Assembly: GCA_024399535.1 (NCBI GenBank)
Contig: JAKSNU010000002.1
Location: 1 to 53,646, forward strand
Reading direction: 5' to 3'
DNA length: 53,646 nt
Source: Paludibacteraceae bacterium
GTDB lineage: Bacteria > Bacteroidota > Bacteroidia > Bacteroidales > Paludibacteraceae
The position numbers were made by a program, and so were the translations under genes. Position 1 is the stretch's first letter, and every line of letters begins with the position of its first letter. The notes under the pieces were generated by a model. That model was not told where the DNA came from and did no database searches. It saw only the letters and a list, made by a program, of their open reading frames with translations. This document shows, piece by piece, positions 17,918 to 26,590 of this stretch.

Positions 17918-18568
17918 ATGAAAACACAGTATAAGGTATTTATAGCCATTGCGGTAGCTATGTTGGCTATTGGATGCAAGATTCAAGACGCTCCCGGAGC
18001 ATATGCGCAGGCACAGGGTAAAGTTGATAAACAAAAGGTCGAAAAGCTTGAGGAAGAGGAAGTTGCACCTATACCAATGCCAGCGAAAATCAAGAGGAAA
18101 ATAGTATCAAACAGCAAGTCAGTGAGGGTCATAGATTCGGCGGACCTTGTGGTCAACGAACCATCGGCAGTGGTGGAGAGGGATCCCGAAATATATGTGC
18201 CTGAGAAAGATACAGTGAGCGAAACTATTGAGAAAGCTGCAATGGAAGCAGTTGAAAATGTAAAAGAACCTGTGGAAGAGCCAAAGGTGGAGGAGAATAC
18301 GCGAAAAGAGAAGTTTGATGTGGTCAATGGTCAAGGTGATGTAAAACTGAAAGCATACAATGTGGTAGTCGGGAGTTTTGGAAAGGAAGAAAATGCCAAA
18401 CGACTGAAAGAACAATTGAAACCTGAGTATGACCCTGTGGTAGTTGTAAATTCAAGGGGAATGTTCAGGGTGATACTTATATCGTACGACACATATGGCG
18501 AGGCAAAGAGCAAAATAGGGGATATAGTTGATGAATTCCCTGACGCATGGTGCCTCGTGCAAATATAG
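17918..18568 (+). CDS. SPOR-domain lipoprotein
   Basis: 216 residues. The N-terminus MKTQYKVFIAIAVAMLAIGC is a lipoprotein signal with the lipobox Cys at residue 20. A long acidic, Pro- and Glu-rich linker (about 40-135) leads to a C-terminal SPOR domain. That domain begins KAYNVVVGSFGKEENAKRL and continues through GMFRVILISYDTYGEAKSKI to a terminal WCLVQI. SPOR domains bind denuded glycan strands at septal peptidoglycan, so an outer-membrane-tethered role at division or cell-wall remodelling is likely. First gene after its own promoter; rnz follows with only four bases between stop and proposed start. Confidence 0.87.
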   Translation: MKTQYKVFIAIAVAMLAIGCKIQDAPGAYAQAQGKVDKQKVEKLEEEEVAPIPMPAKIKRKIVSNSKSVRVIDSADLVVNEPSAVVERDPEIYVPEKDTVSETIEKAAMEAVENVKEPVEEPKVEENTRKEKFDVVNGQGDVKLKAYNVVVGSFGKEENAKRLKEQLKPEYDPVVVVNSRGMFRVILISYDTYGEAKSKIGDIVDEFPDAWCLVQI

Positions 18569-18572
18569 GAAA

Positions 18573-19487
18573 TTGGATTACAGACTGAACATATTGGGGA
18601 GTGGGTCGGCAAAACCGATTTTTGGGAGGTTCCAGACATCGCAGATTCTCGAAATAAGAGAGAGACAATTTATGATAGACTGCGGTGAGGGAGCTCAGAT
18701 AAGGATGAGCCAAAATAAGGTGAGGACATCAAGGCTCAACCATATTTTTATTTCACATCTCCATGGTGACCATTGTCTCGGGTTGATAGGGTTGTTGTCC
18801 ACATTCGGAATGCTCGGACGGACAAACGAAATGGTGATACATTCAGCACCAGAACTCGAAAAACTGATTGGAGAACAATTGCGTTTCTTCATGCAGGGGT
18901 CGCAGTACGAAGTGCGTTTTGAACCATTCTCGCCATACCGTAGCGAGGTGATATATGAAGATAGGGCTGTGACAGTCAGAACATTGCCGTTGGTTCATAC
19001 CGTACCTACATGTGGATTTCTATTCGAGGAGAAGTGTTTGCCGAGACATCTGAACAAGCCGATGTGCGATGCATGGGAAGTGCCAATAGCATTTTATCAA
19101 CATCTTCAGGCAGGCGAAGATTTTGTAACTGACGAAGGCGAAGTGGTTGATAATTCGCGACTGACATTTGAACCTACACCGAGCAAGCGATTTGCTTACA
19201 TGAGCGATACGGCTTATACTGAAAAACATCTGGACGCAATAGAAGGAGTTGATTTGCTATATCATGAGACTACATATCTATCATCAGTTGATCCGTTGAA
19301 ACTGAAGACGAGAATGCATAGCTCGGCAGCACAGGCTGCAACATTGGCTAAAAAGGCTGGAGTGAAGAAACTCGTAATGGGGCATTATTCATCACAACAC
19401 AGAGATGTTTCGGAATTTGAACGTGAGGCGAGGGCGATATTTGCTGAAAGTTATGCAGCTACTGATGGAAGTGTCTTTGAATTTTAA
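18573..19487 (+). CDS. rnz: Ribonuclease Z, probable TTG start
   Basis: tRNA 3' endonuclease of the metallo-beta-lactamase fold, 304 residues from the proposed start. The zinc motif HLHGDH is at about 62-67, preceded by MIDCGEGAQ and IFISHLHGDH; later zinc ligands are in PLVHTVPTCGF, YMSDTAY and LVMGHYSSQH. There is no ATG at the family's usual start. The first in-frame ATGs (18528, 18531) lie inside the SPOR gene and add 14-15 residues without family resemblance. TTG 18573 gives MDYRLNILGSGSAKP, which agrees with the family N-terminus (xxLxILGCGSALP), and an AGGA lies just before it. Confidence 0.9.
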   Translation: MDYRLNILGSGSAKPIFGRFQTSQILEIRERQFMIDCGEGAQIRMSQNKVRTSRLNHIFISHLHGDHCLGLIGLLSTFGMLGRTNEMVIHSAPELEKLIGEQLRFFMQGSQYEVRFEPFSPYRSEVIYEDRAVTVRTLPLVHTVPTCGFLFEEKCLPRHLNKPMCDAWEVPIAFYQHLQAGEDFVTDEGEVVDNSRLTFEPTPSKRFAYMSDTAYTEKHLDAIEGVDLLYHETTYLSSVDPLKLKTRMHSSAAQAATLAKKAGVKKLVMGHYSSQHRDVSEFEREARAIFAESYAATDGSVFEF

Positions 19488-19490
19488 GTT

Positions 19491-20666
19491 ATGATGAAGA
19501 GGATATTGATGATATTGATTCTGTCGTGTGTAGCGGTGAGCGTAATGTTCGGGCAGAGCAGAAAACAGAAAGAGGCTGAAGAGATAAGGCAGAAAGCTAT
19601 TAAGGCATACGAAACATATAGGTTCGGCGAAGCGCGCGAGATGCTCGGAGAATATCTTGCCAACGACTATCGCGATATGACGAAGGATGAGGAGGTGGCT
19701 AAGATGCTGAATAAAGCCGAGCGAGCTGAAAATATGATGGATAGAGTTGAATCGGTAGCGATAACGGACAGCTTAGTGGTTGACAAAGGGAAGTTGCTCA
19801 ATGCATATCGGTTTGGCGAAGAAATCGGGCAAATGATAAAAACCGAAAAAGGGATAATGTATGTGTCGGGAAGAGGCGACAGAAGTGTATATTCGGAGAA
19901 TGGCGATATGTGGTGTTCTTGGAATGGAATAAGGAAGTTCAAGATAACGGAAGGGGTAAACACTATAGCCGACGAGGATTATCCATTTCTTATGACGGAC
20001 GGAGTGACGTTGTATTACGCTTCAAACAACGATGAGAGCATAGGGGGGTACGACATATTTATGACAAGATACAACAGCGAAGCGGAGAACTTTATGTTGC
20101 CGGTGCAGATGGGAATGCCGTTTAATTCGACTGCAAACGATTACATGATGGCAGTCGATGAATTTAACGGAATAGGGTGGTTCGCAACAGACAGAGGACA
20201 AGCAGAAGGGAAAGTGGTTGTATATCAATTTGAGTATAGCGAAGAGAAACGGCAAATAGACAATGTCAGTGATTCATTGCGTAGGGAATATGCTCAACTC
20301 AAGAGATATACAAGGAAAGAAAGCAAAAAAGTGAAAAGAGAAATTGCTGAAACCGAAATAGAGGGCGAGGGTATCAGTTTTAAGGTCAACGATTCGATAG
20401 AATACGACAATGTGAAGCAATTTAAGGATGCTGAGGCATTGAGACTATACGAACTGACAGCTGCTGAGGAGATGGAGGTTGTGATAAAAGAGATTGAACT
20501 CGAGGGTATGAGACGGGAGTACAGGACAAGCTGCGACAAAGCAGATATTGAAATATTGAAGCGAGAAATACTGAAATCAGAAGAGGAGATTATGCGGAAA
20601 AAAGACAAGATAAAAGACAACTATAATAAAATCAGAATAATAGAAAATAAAGCATATGGTAAATGA
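19491..20666 (+). CDS. Secreted PD40/WD40-like beta-propeller protein with coiled-coil tail
   Basis: 391 residues with a signal peptide (MMKRILMILILSCVAVSVMFGQ). Residues about 24-110 are helical and TPR-like (KAYETYRFGEAREML). The middle carries a blade of TolB/PD40 type, LMTDGVTLYYASNNDESIGGYDIFMTRYN, followed by the next strand pair GIGWFATDRGQAEGKVVVYQFEY. Only about two or three blades are evident, fewer than a complete propeller. Residues 255-391 are highly charged and predicted coiled coil. GGYDIF blades are common in Bacteroidota envelope proteins, including T9SS/OmpA-linked ones, but I cannot assign a role. The stop overlaps the NfeD start by 11 bases. Confidence 0.72.
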   Translation: MMKRILMILILSCVAVSVMFGQSRKQKEAEEIRQKAIKAYETYRFGEAREMLGEYLANDYRDMTKDEEVAKMLNKAERAENMMDRVESVAITDSLVVDKGKLLNAYRFGEEIGQMIKTEKGIMYVSGRGDRSVYSENGDMWCSWNGIRKFKITEGVNTIADEDYPFLMTDGVTLYYASNNDESIGGYDIFMTRYNSEAENFMLPVQMGMPFNSTANDYMMAVDEFNGIGWFATDRGQAEGKVVVYQFEYSEEKRQIDNVSDSLRREYAQLKRYTRKESKKVKREIAETEIEGEGISFKVNDSIEYDNVKQFKDAEALRLYELTAAEEMEVVIKEIELEGMRREYRTSCDKADIEILKREILKSEEEIMRKKDKIKDNYNKIRIIENKAYGK

Positions 20667-21126
20667 GGTAATAGTAGCCGTATTGGTGTTAGTCAGTGTG
20701 ATATTCCTTGTGATGGAGATATTCATCATTCCTGGAATATCGGTTTGTGCAATAATATCATTCATATTCGGAGGAGTAGCAGTTTGGTATTCGTTCACGA
20801 AAATCAGTGTGACGGCAGGTCTTGTCACAATGTTGATATGGTTGGTTGTGCTTGGAATAGGGATTTGGATATTCGTGCGCAGCAGGACATTGGACAAAAT
20901 GTCGCTCAATACTGAACTGAAGGATACCTCCAATTTGTACGAAATTGACAAAGTGAAAGTCGGAGATAGCGGGACAGCATATTCCAGACTTGCTCCAATG
21001 GGTAAAGTTACTATAAACGACAGAGAATTTGAGGCAAAATCGGCTGACGGTTTCATTGACCAAAAATCAGAAGTTGAGGTGGTTGGAATAGAGGACAACA
21101 AATTGATAGTTAAACTCAAAAAGTAA
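20656..21126 (+). CDS. NfeD-like membrane protein, short form
   Basis: 156 residues. Two or three hydrophobic segments (about 5-25, 30-48, 52-76) anchor it in the inner membrane. The C-terminal part from about 95 has the NfeD OB-fold pattern [27 protein letters not shown] (read as consecutive blocks) and [14 protein letters not shown]. It lacks the N-terminal ClpP-like protease domain of long NfeD. Short NfeD proteins are typically encoded next to flotillins, and floA begins 6 bases downstream, so a membrane microdomain role is inferred. Start ATG 20656 lies within the preceding gene, showing translational coupling. Confidence 0.88.
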   Translation: MVNEVIVAVLVLVSVIFLVMEIFIIPGISVCAIISFIFGGVAVWYSFTKISVTAGLVTMLIWLVVLGIGIWIFVRSRTLDKMSLNTELKDTSNLYEIDKVKVGDSGTAYSRLAPMGKVTINDREFEAKSADGFIDQKSEVEVVGIEDNKLIVKLKK

Positions 21127-21131
21127 TATAT

Positions 21132-22109
21132 ATGGAAATTTTAACGATTATTGCAATAGTAGTAGCTGTCATACTGCTATGCATCTTTTTCTATTTCGTG
21201 CCATTCTCGTTGTGGCTTTCAGCGAGAGTGTCAGGAGTGAGAATTTCATTGATACAGCTCTTTCTGATGCGAATCAGGAAGGTTCCGCCATCAGTGATAG
21301 TGAATGCTATGATTGAGGCTCACAAAGCGGGAATCAACATTTCGCGTGACGAACTCGAAGCTCATTATCTTGCTGGAGGACATGTGGTGAGAGTGGTACA
21401 TGCTTTGGTATCAGCATCGAAGGCTGACATCAATTTGTCGTTCAAGACAGCAACCAGCATTGACCTCGCAGGACGTGACGTGTTCGAAGCAGTACAGATG
21501 AGTGTAAATCCAAAAGTTATCAATACACCTGTTGTATCGTCGGTGGCAAAAGATGGTATTCAGTTGCTTGCCAAGGCGCGTGTCACAGTGAGAGCTAACA
21601 TCAAACAGTTGGTCGGTGGTGCTGGCGAAGAGACAGTCCTTGCACGTGTGGGCGAAGGTATTGTGTCGTCAATTGGTTCGAGCGAGAGCCACAAGAGTGT
21701 GCTCGAAAATCCTGATTCTATTTCGAAACTTGTGTTGTCGAAGGGACTTGATGCAGGCACTGCGTTCGAGATTCTCTCAATTGATATAGCAGACGTTGAT
21801 GTTGGCAAGAATATCGGTGCACAGTTGCAGATGGATCAAGCTAATGCTGACAAGAATATTGCTCAGGCGAGCGCAGAGAAACGTCGTGCTATGGCTATAG
21901 CTCAGGAACAGGAGATGAAGGCAAAGGCACAGGAAGCGAAAGCACGCGTTATCGAAGCTGAAGCCCAAGTGCCATTGGCTATGGCTGAGGCATTTAGAAA
22001 CGGCAATCTCGGCATTATGGATTATTATAGGATGAAGAATATGGAGGCTGACACCAATATGCGCCAAAGTATTGCGGGACCTGTCAAGGTTGACAACGAG
22101 AAGAAATAA
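21132..22109 (+). CDS. floA: Flotillin-like protein FloA (UPF0365)
   Basis: 325-residue SPFH/flotillin-family protein of bacterial membrane microdomains. One N-terminal hydrophobic hairpin segment (about 3-35) precedes [20 protein letters not shown], a family hallmark. The SPFH-like body follows, with [14 protein letters not shown]. The C-terminal coiled region is rich in Ala and Glu ([20 protein letters not shown], then [20 protein letters not shown]). Length and motifs agree with YqfA/FloA. It forms the standard nfeD-floA pair. Confidence 0.94.
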   Translation: MEILTIIAIVVAVILLCIFFYFVPFSLWLSARVSGVRISLIQLFLMRIRKVPPSVIVNAMIEAHKAGINISRDELEAHYLAGGHVVRVVHALVSASKADINLSFKTATSIDLAGRDVFEAVQMSVNPKVINTPVVSSVAKDGIQLLAKARVTVRANIKQLVGGAGEETVLARVGEGIVSSIGSSESHKSVLENPDSISKLVLSKGLDAGTAFEILSIDIADVDVGKNIGAQLQMDQANADKNIAQASAEKRRAMAIAQEQEMKAKAQEAKARVIEAEAQVPLAMAEAFRNGNLGIMDYYRMKNMEADTNMRQSIAGPVKVDNEKK

Positions 22110-22116
22110 TCAAACA

Positions 22117-22965
22117 ATGAAGATAATAACAAGCGCAGCCGAACTCAAGGCTATATTAGCAAACGAGAGAGCTGGCAAGAGAGTCGGTTTCCTGCCAACA
22201 ATGGGCGCACTGCACGAGGGCCATCTGACGTTGGCTCGACGTGCTGTCAGCGAGAACGATATAGCCGTAGTTTCGGTGTTCGTCAATCCGACACAATTCA
22301 ACAATAAAACCGATTTAGAGACCTACCCACGTGATGTGGAGCGCGATGCTCGTCTGTTGGAAAGCGTAGGTGTGAAATATGTGTTCACACCTATAGCCGA
22401 AGAATTTTATACCAAAGAGGAGATGGAACAGCGTTTCCAATTTGATTTCGGCGGATTGGACCAGGTGATGGAGGGAAAATTCCGTCCAGGGCATTTCAAT
22501 GGTGTAGTGCAGGTGGTGAGCAAATTGTTCCAGATAGTTGAACCTGAAAGAGCATATTTCGGCGAGAAAGATTTCCAGCAACTTGCTATCATACGTCGTA
22601 TGGTAGAGGTGATGAAATTCAACATCGAGATAATCGGTTGCCCGATAGTCAGGGAGGCAAGTGGTTTGGCATTGTCAAGCCGTAACGCACTGCTTACTGA
22701 TGAACAGCGGAAAATAGCTACCAATATCCATGCGGTATTAGCTGAGAGCGCGACATTCTATAGCCAGACGACAGTCGGCGAACTTCATGATTCGGTCATA
22801 GCGGCAATCAATCGTCACGAAGGATTGGATGTGGAATATTTCGATATAGTCGATGGTCGTACATTGAAGAGCATTGACAGTTGGAATGCGAGCGAGGATA
22901 TCGTTGGATGTATTACAGTCTATTGTGGCAAAGTTAGGCTGATAGACAACATACGTTACAAATAA
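22117..22965 (+). CDS. panC: Pantothenate synthetase
   Basis: Condenses pantoate and beta-alanine with ATP to make pantothenate. 282 residues with the nucleotidyl-transferase motif [12 protein letters not shown] near residues 28-39, FVNPTQF near 60, the pantoate-binding GEKDFQQL near 149, and KMSKS-like ALSSRNALL near 185. ATG 22117 gives the family start [12 protein letters not shown]; the in-frame start at 22072 would overlap floA. Together with panD immediately downstream it supplies pantothenate to the split coaB/coaC enzymes in the same region. Confidence 0.96.
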   Translation: MKIITSAAELKAILANERAGKRVGFLPTMGALHEGHLTLARRAVSENDIAVVSVFVNPTQFNNKTDLETYPRDVERDARLLESVGVKYVFTPIAEEFYTKEEMEQRFQFDFGGLDQVMEGKFRPGHFNGVVQVVSKLFQIVEPERAYFGEKDFQQLAIIRRMVEVMKFNIEIIGCPIVREASGLALSSRNALLTDEQRKIATNIHAVLAESATFYSQTTVGELHDSVIAAINRHEGLDVEYFDIVDGRTLKSIDSWNASEDIVGCITVYCGKVRLIDNIRYK

Positions 22966-22979
22966 AGATAGTGAGGGTT

Positions 22980-23321
22980 ATGTATATCAATTTATTGAAG
23001 AGCAAGATACATAGGGTGAAGGTCACCGAGTCAAATCTAAATTACATCGGCAGCATAACAATCGATGAGGATTTGATGGATGCAGCTGACATAATGGCAA
23101 ATGAGAAAGTACAAGTGGTGGACAACAACAATGGAGCTCGTTTTGAAACTTATGTCATACCGGGCGAACGGGGGAGTGGTGTCATCTGCTGCAATGGTGC
23201 AGCTGCTCATTTGGTTAATATTGGTGATGTTGTGATAATAATGGCATACACCTGGATTGAAAAGGAAGAAGCTAAACATTTCAAACCGAAAGTGATATTT
23301 CCGCTTGACAATAAATTATAA
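22980..23321 (+). CDS. panD: Aspartate 1-decarboxylase, pyruvoyl-dependent
   Basis: Makes beta-alanine from aspartate for pantothenate synthesis. 113 residues from ATG 22980 ([16 protein letters not shown]). With this start the self-cleavage site is exactly Gly24-Ser25 in NYIGSITID, as in E. coli PanD, which supports it over GTG 22971. [16 protein letters not shown] near 70-85 forms the active-site surroundings (Tyr58-equivalent region [10 protein letters not shown]). The stop codon overlaps a long terminator hairpin. Confidence 0.95.
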   Translation: MYINLLKSKIHRVKVTESNLNYIGSITIDEDLMDAADIMANEKVQVVDNNNGARFETYVIPGERGSGVICCNGAAAHLVNIGDVVIIMAYTWIEKEEAKHFKPKVIFPLDNKL

Positions 23322-23381
23322 ACCATAAAATAGAGAGAGGGGCTCTGAATCTTTAGAGCCCCTCTCTCTATTTTATGGTTT
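23320..23381. terminator. Bidirectional terminator, 27-bp perfect hairpin
   Basis: Two 27-base arms (23320-23346 and 23355-23381) are perfectly complementary around the eight-base loop GAATCTTT. Each arm ends AT-rich and has a G/C-rich core with the GAGAGAGGGGCTCT sequence near the loop. It separates panD from the convergent trigger-factor gene and can act on both. Confidence 0.92.
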
Positions 23382-23393
23382 ATGCTGAATCAA

Positions 23394-24746
23394 TCAGGCT
23401 TCAAACATCTTGTTGAAGTCGTCAACCGATATTTCAGTTTCAGTCAGTTTTGCAGCATCACGCATTATGTTGACAACCTTCTCCTCAAGCACTTTTTCTG
23501 AGATATTGCGGAGAGTTTCCTCTTTCCCAGTGAACTCCTTAGTATAGTTGTCGAGTATATCGTCAGGCACTTCGGTCATACCGTATTGTGCAAACTGCAT
23601 ACGAGCCATACGGCGGGCGAAAGTCTTGATTTCGTCCTCTTCGATTTTGAGGTCGTGAGATTTAGCCATACGGTTCTTGAAGATATACCATTTCAAGTCG
23701 TCAAGCATAGCAGGGAAATCGTTATTCAGTTGCTCTTCGGTCATTTTCTCGTTCGTACGGAGCAACCAGCGGCGGAGGAACTCTTCAGGGAATACGAGTT
23801 TGCCCATCTTTTTGATGGCGAGAGCTTTTGCATCAATGCCGAGCTTGTATTCAGAATCCTCTTTGTAGTTAGCGCGAATGCCGTCAGCCACTTTTGTGCG
23901 GAACTCCTCTAATGATTTTACTGAGTCCTTGCCATATACCTTGTCAAAAAGCTCCTGGTTGACCTCTGATGGGGTATAGCGTACGATGTTGTTCACTGTC
24001 AAGTTGAAGTCTGAAGTCATCTCGGCAGCCTGCTCTTTGGTTATGCGGAGCATTGATGAGAGCTCAATGTCGCTGTCGTAAGCCTTTTTAGGGTTAAAGC
24101 GGATGACTGCACCTTTCTTTGCTCCATCGAGTAGTTTCTTCTGCTCTTCGTCCTTGATGTAATCAGCAGCCATAGTAGCTTCGTCAACGTGAATTCCGCC
24201 TTCGAGCGTATTGCCTTCAGCGTCGAGCTGATCCATCGAACCTTTAATCATATCTTTGCCGTGAGCTTCATCTACGTCGTTGTATTTGCCGAAACGAGCC
24301 GCATAGTTTTCAACCTGTTTGTCAACCATCTCGTCAGTGACTGTGATGTTGTAGTATTTCAGGTTGTCCTTTTTGTTCAGTGCAGGTTCGTAAGCAGGTG
24401 CTATACCCAACTCAAACTTAAAGTTGAAAGTAGTGTCGTTGTCGAAATCTACAGGCTCTTGGTCATCTACAGGGAGTGGTTCGCCGAGGATGTCGATATC
24501 ATTCTCGCGGATGTAGTTGAAGATAGCCTCTTGGAGGATACGGTTCAACTCATCGGCTTTAACGCCACGACCATACATTTTTTTAATCATGCCGAGAGGA
24601 GCCATTCCAGGGCGGAAACCTGGGATATTGGCACGACGGCGGTAATCGCGGAGTGCTTTATCCACTTTTTCAGCGTAGTCAGCCTCGTCAATCGAGATAG
24701 TCACGATAGCATTAACTTCGCTAACGTCGTTACGTGAAATGTTCAT
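23394..24746 (-). CDS. tig: Trigger factor, ribosome-associated chaperone
   Basis: 450-residue protein. The N-terminal ribosome-binding domain (about 1-115) contains the docking motif IPGFRPGMAP at about 41-50. The middle segment (about 150-245, ITVTDEMVDKQVEN onward) is where an FKBP-type prolyl isomerase normally sits; here it shows little resemblance to the FKBP core. The C-terminal helical arms include RRWLLRTNEKMTEEQLN and a long charged tail to residue 450. Conserved in Bacteroidota; acts on nascent chains at the ribosome exit. Monocistronic, with its own upstream promoter and the 27-bp terminator after it. Confidence 0.93.
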   Translation of the reverse strand: MNISRNDVSEVNAIVTISIDEADYAEKVDKALRDYRRRANIPGFRPGMAPLGMIKKMYGRGVKADELNRILQEAIFNYIRENDIDILGEPLPVDDQEPVDFDNDTTFNFKFELGIAPAYEPALNKKDNLKYYNITVTDEMVDKQVENYAARFGKYNDVDEAHGKDMIKGSMDQLDAEGNTLEGGIHVDEATMAADYIKDEEQKKLLDGAKKGAVIRFNPKKAYDSDIELSSMLRITKEQAAEMTSDFNLTVNNIVRYTPSEVNQELFDKVYGKDSVKSLEEFRTKVADGIRANYKEDSEYKLGIDAKALAIKKMGKLVFPEEFLRRWLLRTNEKMTEEQLNNDFPAMLDDLKWYIFKNRMAKSHDLKIEEDEIKTFARRMARMQFAQYGMTEVPDDILDNYTKEFTGKEETLRNISEKVLEEKVVNIMRDAAKLTETEISVDDFNKMFEA

Positions 24747-24803
24747 AATCAGATATTTATTTTAATTATTTATTAATTTTGCGTATATAGATATTCGAGG
24801 GTG

Positions 24804-24811
24804 CAAAGGTA
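24804..24811 (-). promoter_or_regulatory. Promoter -7 element of the trigger-factor gene
   Basis: On the minus strand TACCTTTG followed by CACC matches TAnnTTTG, about 60 bases upstream of the tig start. A clear -33 TTTG at the right distance is absent; only a T-rich stretch is present there. Confidence 0.55.
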
Positions 24812-25100
24812 CAACAAACTTTTGAAAGGAAAAAGGGAAAAAGGGAAAAATTATGAAAAAAGTTTTTTTTAGAGTGAGTCCATATTATTTTTACGCAGAA
24901 TACGTGTTTATGTTTTACGTAGAATTAGCAGAACCCGCAGCCCCTGTACCCCATAGTTCCGCTGCGGGGTTTGCCCTCGCACTCCTCAGTTCCGCTGAGG
25001 AGCCACCTGTCAAAACTCTGTTTTGATTGCTGCCGAACGTTCACCGTGCTGCGGTGCTTACCCGATGATGTCTCAGCCTGCGAAATGACCTATGCAACAG
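24812..25100. other. Intergenic region between the tig promoter and the lipase terminator
   Basis: No gene is supported here. The first 110 bases are AT-rich and contain two related pieces, TTTTACGCAGAATACG and TTTTACGTAGAATTAG. From 24940 the base composition jumps to GC-rich with paired hairpins. The 99-codon plus-strand reading frame at 24971 has no family resemblance and covers the hairpins, so it is not called. Confidence 0.6.
24949..25002. repeat. Pair of palindromic hairpins sharing the loop TTCCG
   Basis: CCCCATAG-TTCCG-CTGCGGGG (24949-24969, one mismatch and one wobble pair) and CTCCTCAG-TTCCG-CTGAGGAG (24982-25002, perfect 8-bp stem) have the same architecture and the same loop. 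They begin 33 bases apart. This looks like a REP-like palindromic intergenic repeat. Copies elsewhere in the genome cannot be checked here. Confidence 0.65.
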
Positions 25101-25137
25101 AAAAAATGCCAGTTGAAGAGTGTCCCCCGACTGGCAT
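25101..25137 (-). terminator. Intrinsic terminator of the lipase operon
   Basis: Read on the minus strand, ATGCCAGTCG pairs with CAACTGGCAT around a twelve-base loop (one wobble pair) and is followed by TTTTTTCTG. It lies about 45 bases after the lipase stop codon. Confidence 0.82.
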
Positions 25138-25180
25138 TATGGCTTTTCGCAATATAGTACTGTTCCGGAAGTACCGACAT

Positions 25181-26491
25181 TTAGTAATATTTACCCAGAA
25201 GAACATTTGCCATCATGATGGTCATGCCATAAACGTGCTCAAGAAGAGGATTACCGCCCATAATCGATGAACTTGGGGTATCAGGCGTGAGTACATAACT
25301 GTTTCGCAAACCTGCATAAGCGTTCACGAAATTGTTGTATGAGACGATTCCGTCAGGGTTGCAATGGAAGAACTGCAGAGGGTAGCGCGGCTGCCATCCG
25401 CTGCAGAGGTTCTGCCTGTCCATCATCGCCAACAGGGTGTTATAAGCCTCGGGATTGTTCTCAATATAATCCATATTGAGGATGTCGCTCAATCTGGCAT
25501 TGTTCAGCCGGATCATCATATCACAAATGCTCTCATCGTTGTTCCGGACAGCCTGTGGCACGCCGGTGGAAAGAGCCCAAGGGGTGAAGAAATCCTCATA
25601 ATTGAACAACGCCATCTCGTCAGGATAACTGTTGAACATACTGTTGATGACCAAAGGGATGACTGAACCGAGACCCATAACCTTTCCCGCCTGCTCATCT
25701 GCCACGAAGCTTTCGAATGTACATCTCAAATCGTATGGGCCGTCACCACAGATAACCTTCTTGATTCTGAGCTGAGCCTGCTGGCTGGCAGAAAGGGACT
25801 GAATGGTCCTCAAAGTTGCCAGGGAAACAGAACCGCCCTGCGAGTAACCGAGGATATAAGTATCAAACCTCTTGTCAAGATTGATTTTTTTCTGCTTTGC
25901 GAAAGAGAGCAAGGCGAAAAGCGCATCGGTGCTGGTACGCCCGTGAACCTCGGCATTCAGGTAAAGATCGGGATGACACGACGAGGCACCCACGCCGATA
26001 TAGTCTGGAAGAATACACAATGCGCCGGAGGCGGCAACAATTGCCTCGACAGAGGTCATATATGTCGGAACCATCGCTACGCCCATGTGAGTACCGTGGT
26101 TTACGAGCATAACCTTGTCGATCTTGCGCAGAAGTGGATAAATGACCTGTGCGGACACTGTCACATTCTGATTGGCGGCATCTTTGGTCACATAAGTGAT
26201 ATTTGCGATGCGGTAGAACAGCGGAAGGGATAACGTATTGTTATCTGCCACCTTCTGCCCTCCTACAGCCACGTCATACGCCCTATGGAGCTCGCTAAGG
26301 TCAACACCCTCAATGGCCTTCAAGGGACTCGTGACTGCATTGAAGAAATCAGTGCTTGACACATCCGATTCCTCAAGAACGGTAAATTCCACAACACGTT
26401 CTTCGTCAGCGGGTGCCATAAGCATTTCGTTCTTGTTGCACCCGACAAAACTGGCAACGATTGCCAGCAAAAGCAAAAAATTTTTTTTCAT
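25181..26491 (-). CDS. Secreted lipase/esterase-like lipoprotein (alpha/beta hydrolase)
   Basis: 436 residues. The N-terminus MKKNFLLLLAIVASFVGCNK is a lipoprotein signal with the lipid-modified Cys at 18. The body resembles secretory lipases: strand VMLVNHGTHMG near 127-137 (oxyanion loop) and ILPDYIGVGAS near 160-170. The nucleophile elbow GYSQGGS has Ser at about 217. CNPDGIVSYNNF near 375 is the probable acid Asp, and the conserved His is likely in LLEHVYGM near 420. It could release fatty acids from lipids or act as a carboxylesterase at the cell surface. Base composition is richer in GC and codons differ from nearby genes. A small lipoprotein gene lies 99 bases upstream on the same strand. 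Confidence 0.82.
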   Translation of the reverse strand: MKKNFLLLLAIVASFVGCNKNEMLMAPADEERVVEFTVLEESDVSSTDFFNAVTSPLKAIEGVDLSELHRAYDVAVGGQKVADNNTLSLPLFYRIANITYVTKDAANQNVTVSAQVIYPLLRKIDKVMLVNHGTHMGVAMVPTYMTSVEAIVAASGALCILPDYIGVGASSCHPDLYLNAEVHGRTSTDALFALLSFAKQKKINLDKRFDTYILGYSQGGSVSLATLRTIQSLSASQQAQLRIKKVICGDGPYDLRCTFESFVADEQAGKVMGLGSVIPLVINSMFNSYPDEMALFNYEDFFTPWALSTGVPQAVRNNDESICDMMIRLNNARLSDILNMDYIENNPEAYNTLLAMMDRQNLCSGWQPRYPLQFFHCNPDGIVSYNNFVNAYAGLRNSYVLTPDTPSSSIMGGNPLLEHVYGMTIMMANVLLGKYY

Positions 26492-26590
26492 ATTGAATTG
26501 TTTTTTATATTACAAGGTTAAGATTGTTTCACTGTGTTGGAGAATCTCGAGTACCTCTGCCGCGATGATATCCGAAACAGGCAGATTTTG

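Noticed and set aside
24971-25270. 99-codon plus-strand frame over the hairpin region
   Set aside because: It covers two palindromes and the lipase terminator and 3' end, with no recognisable protein pattern.
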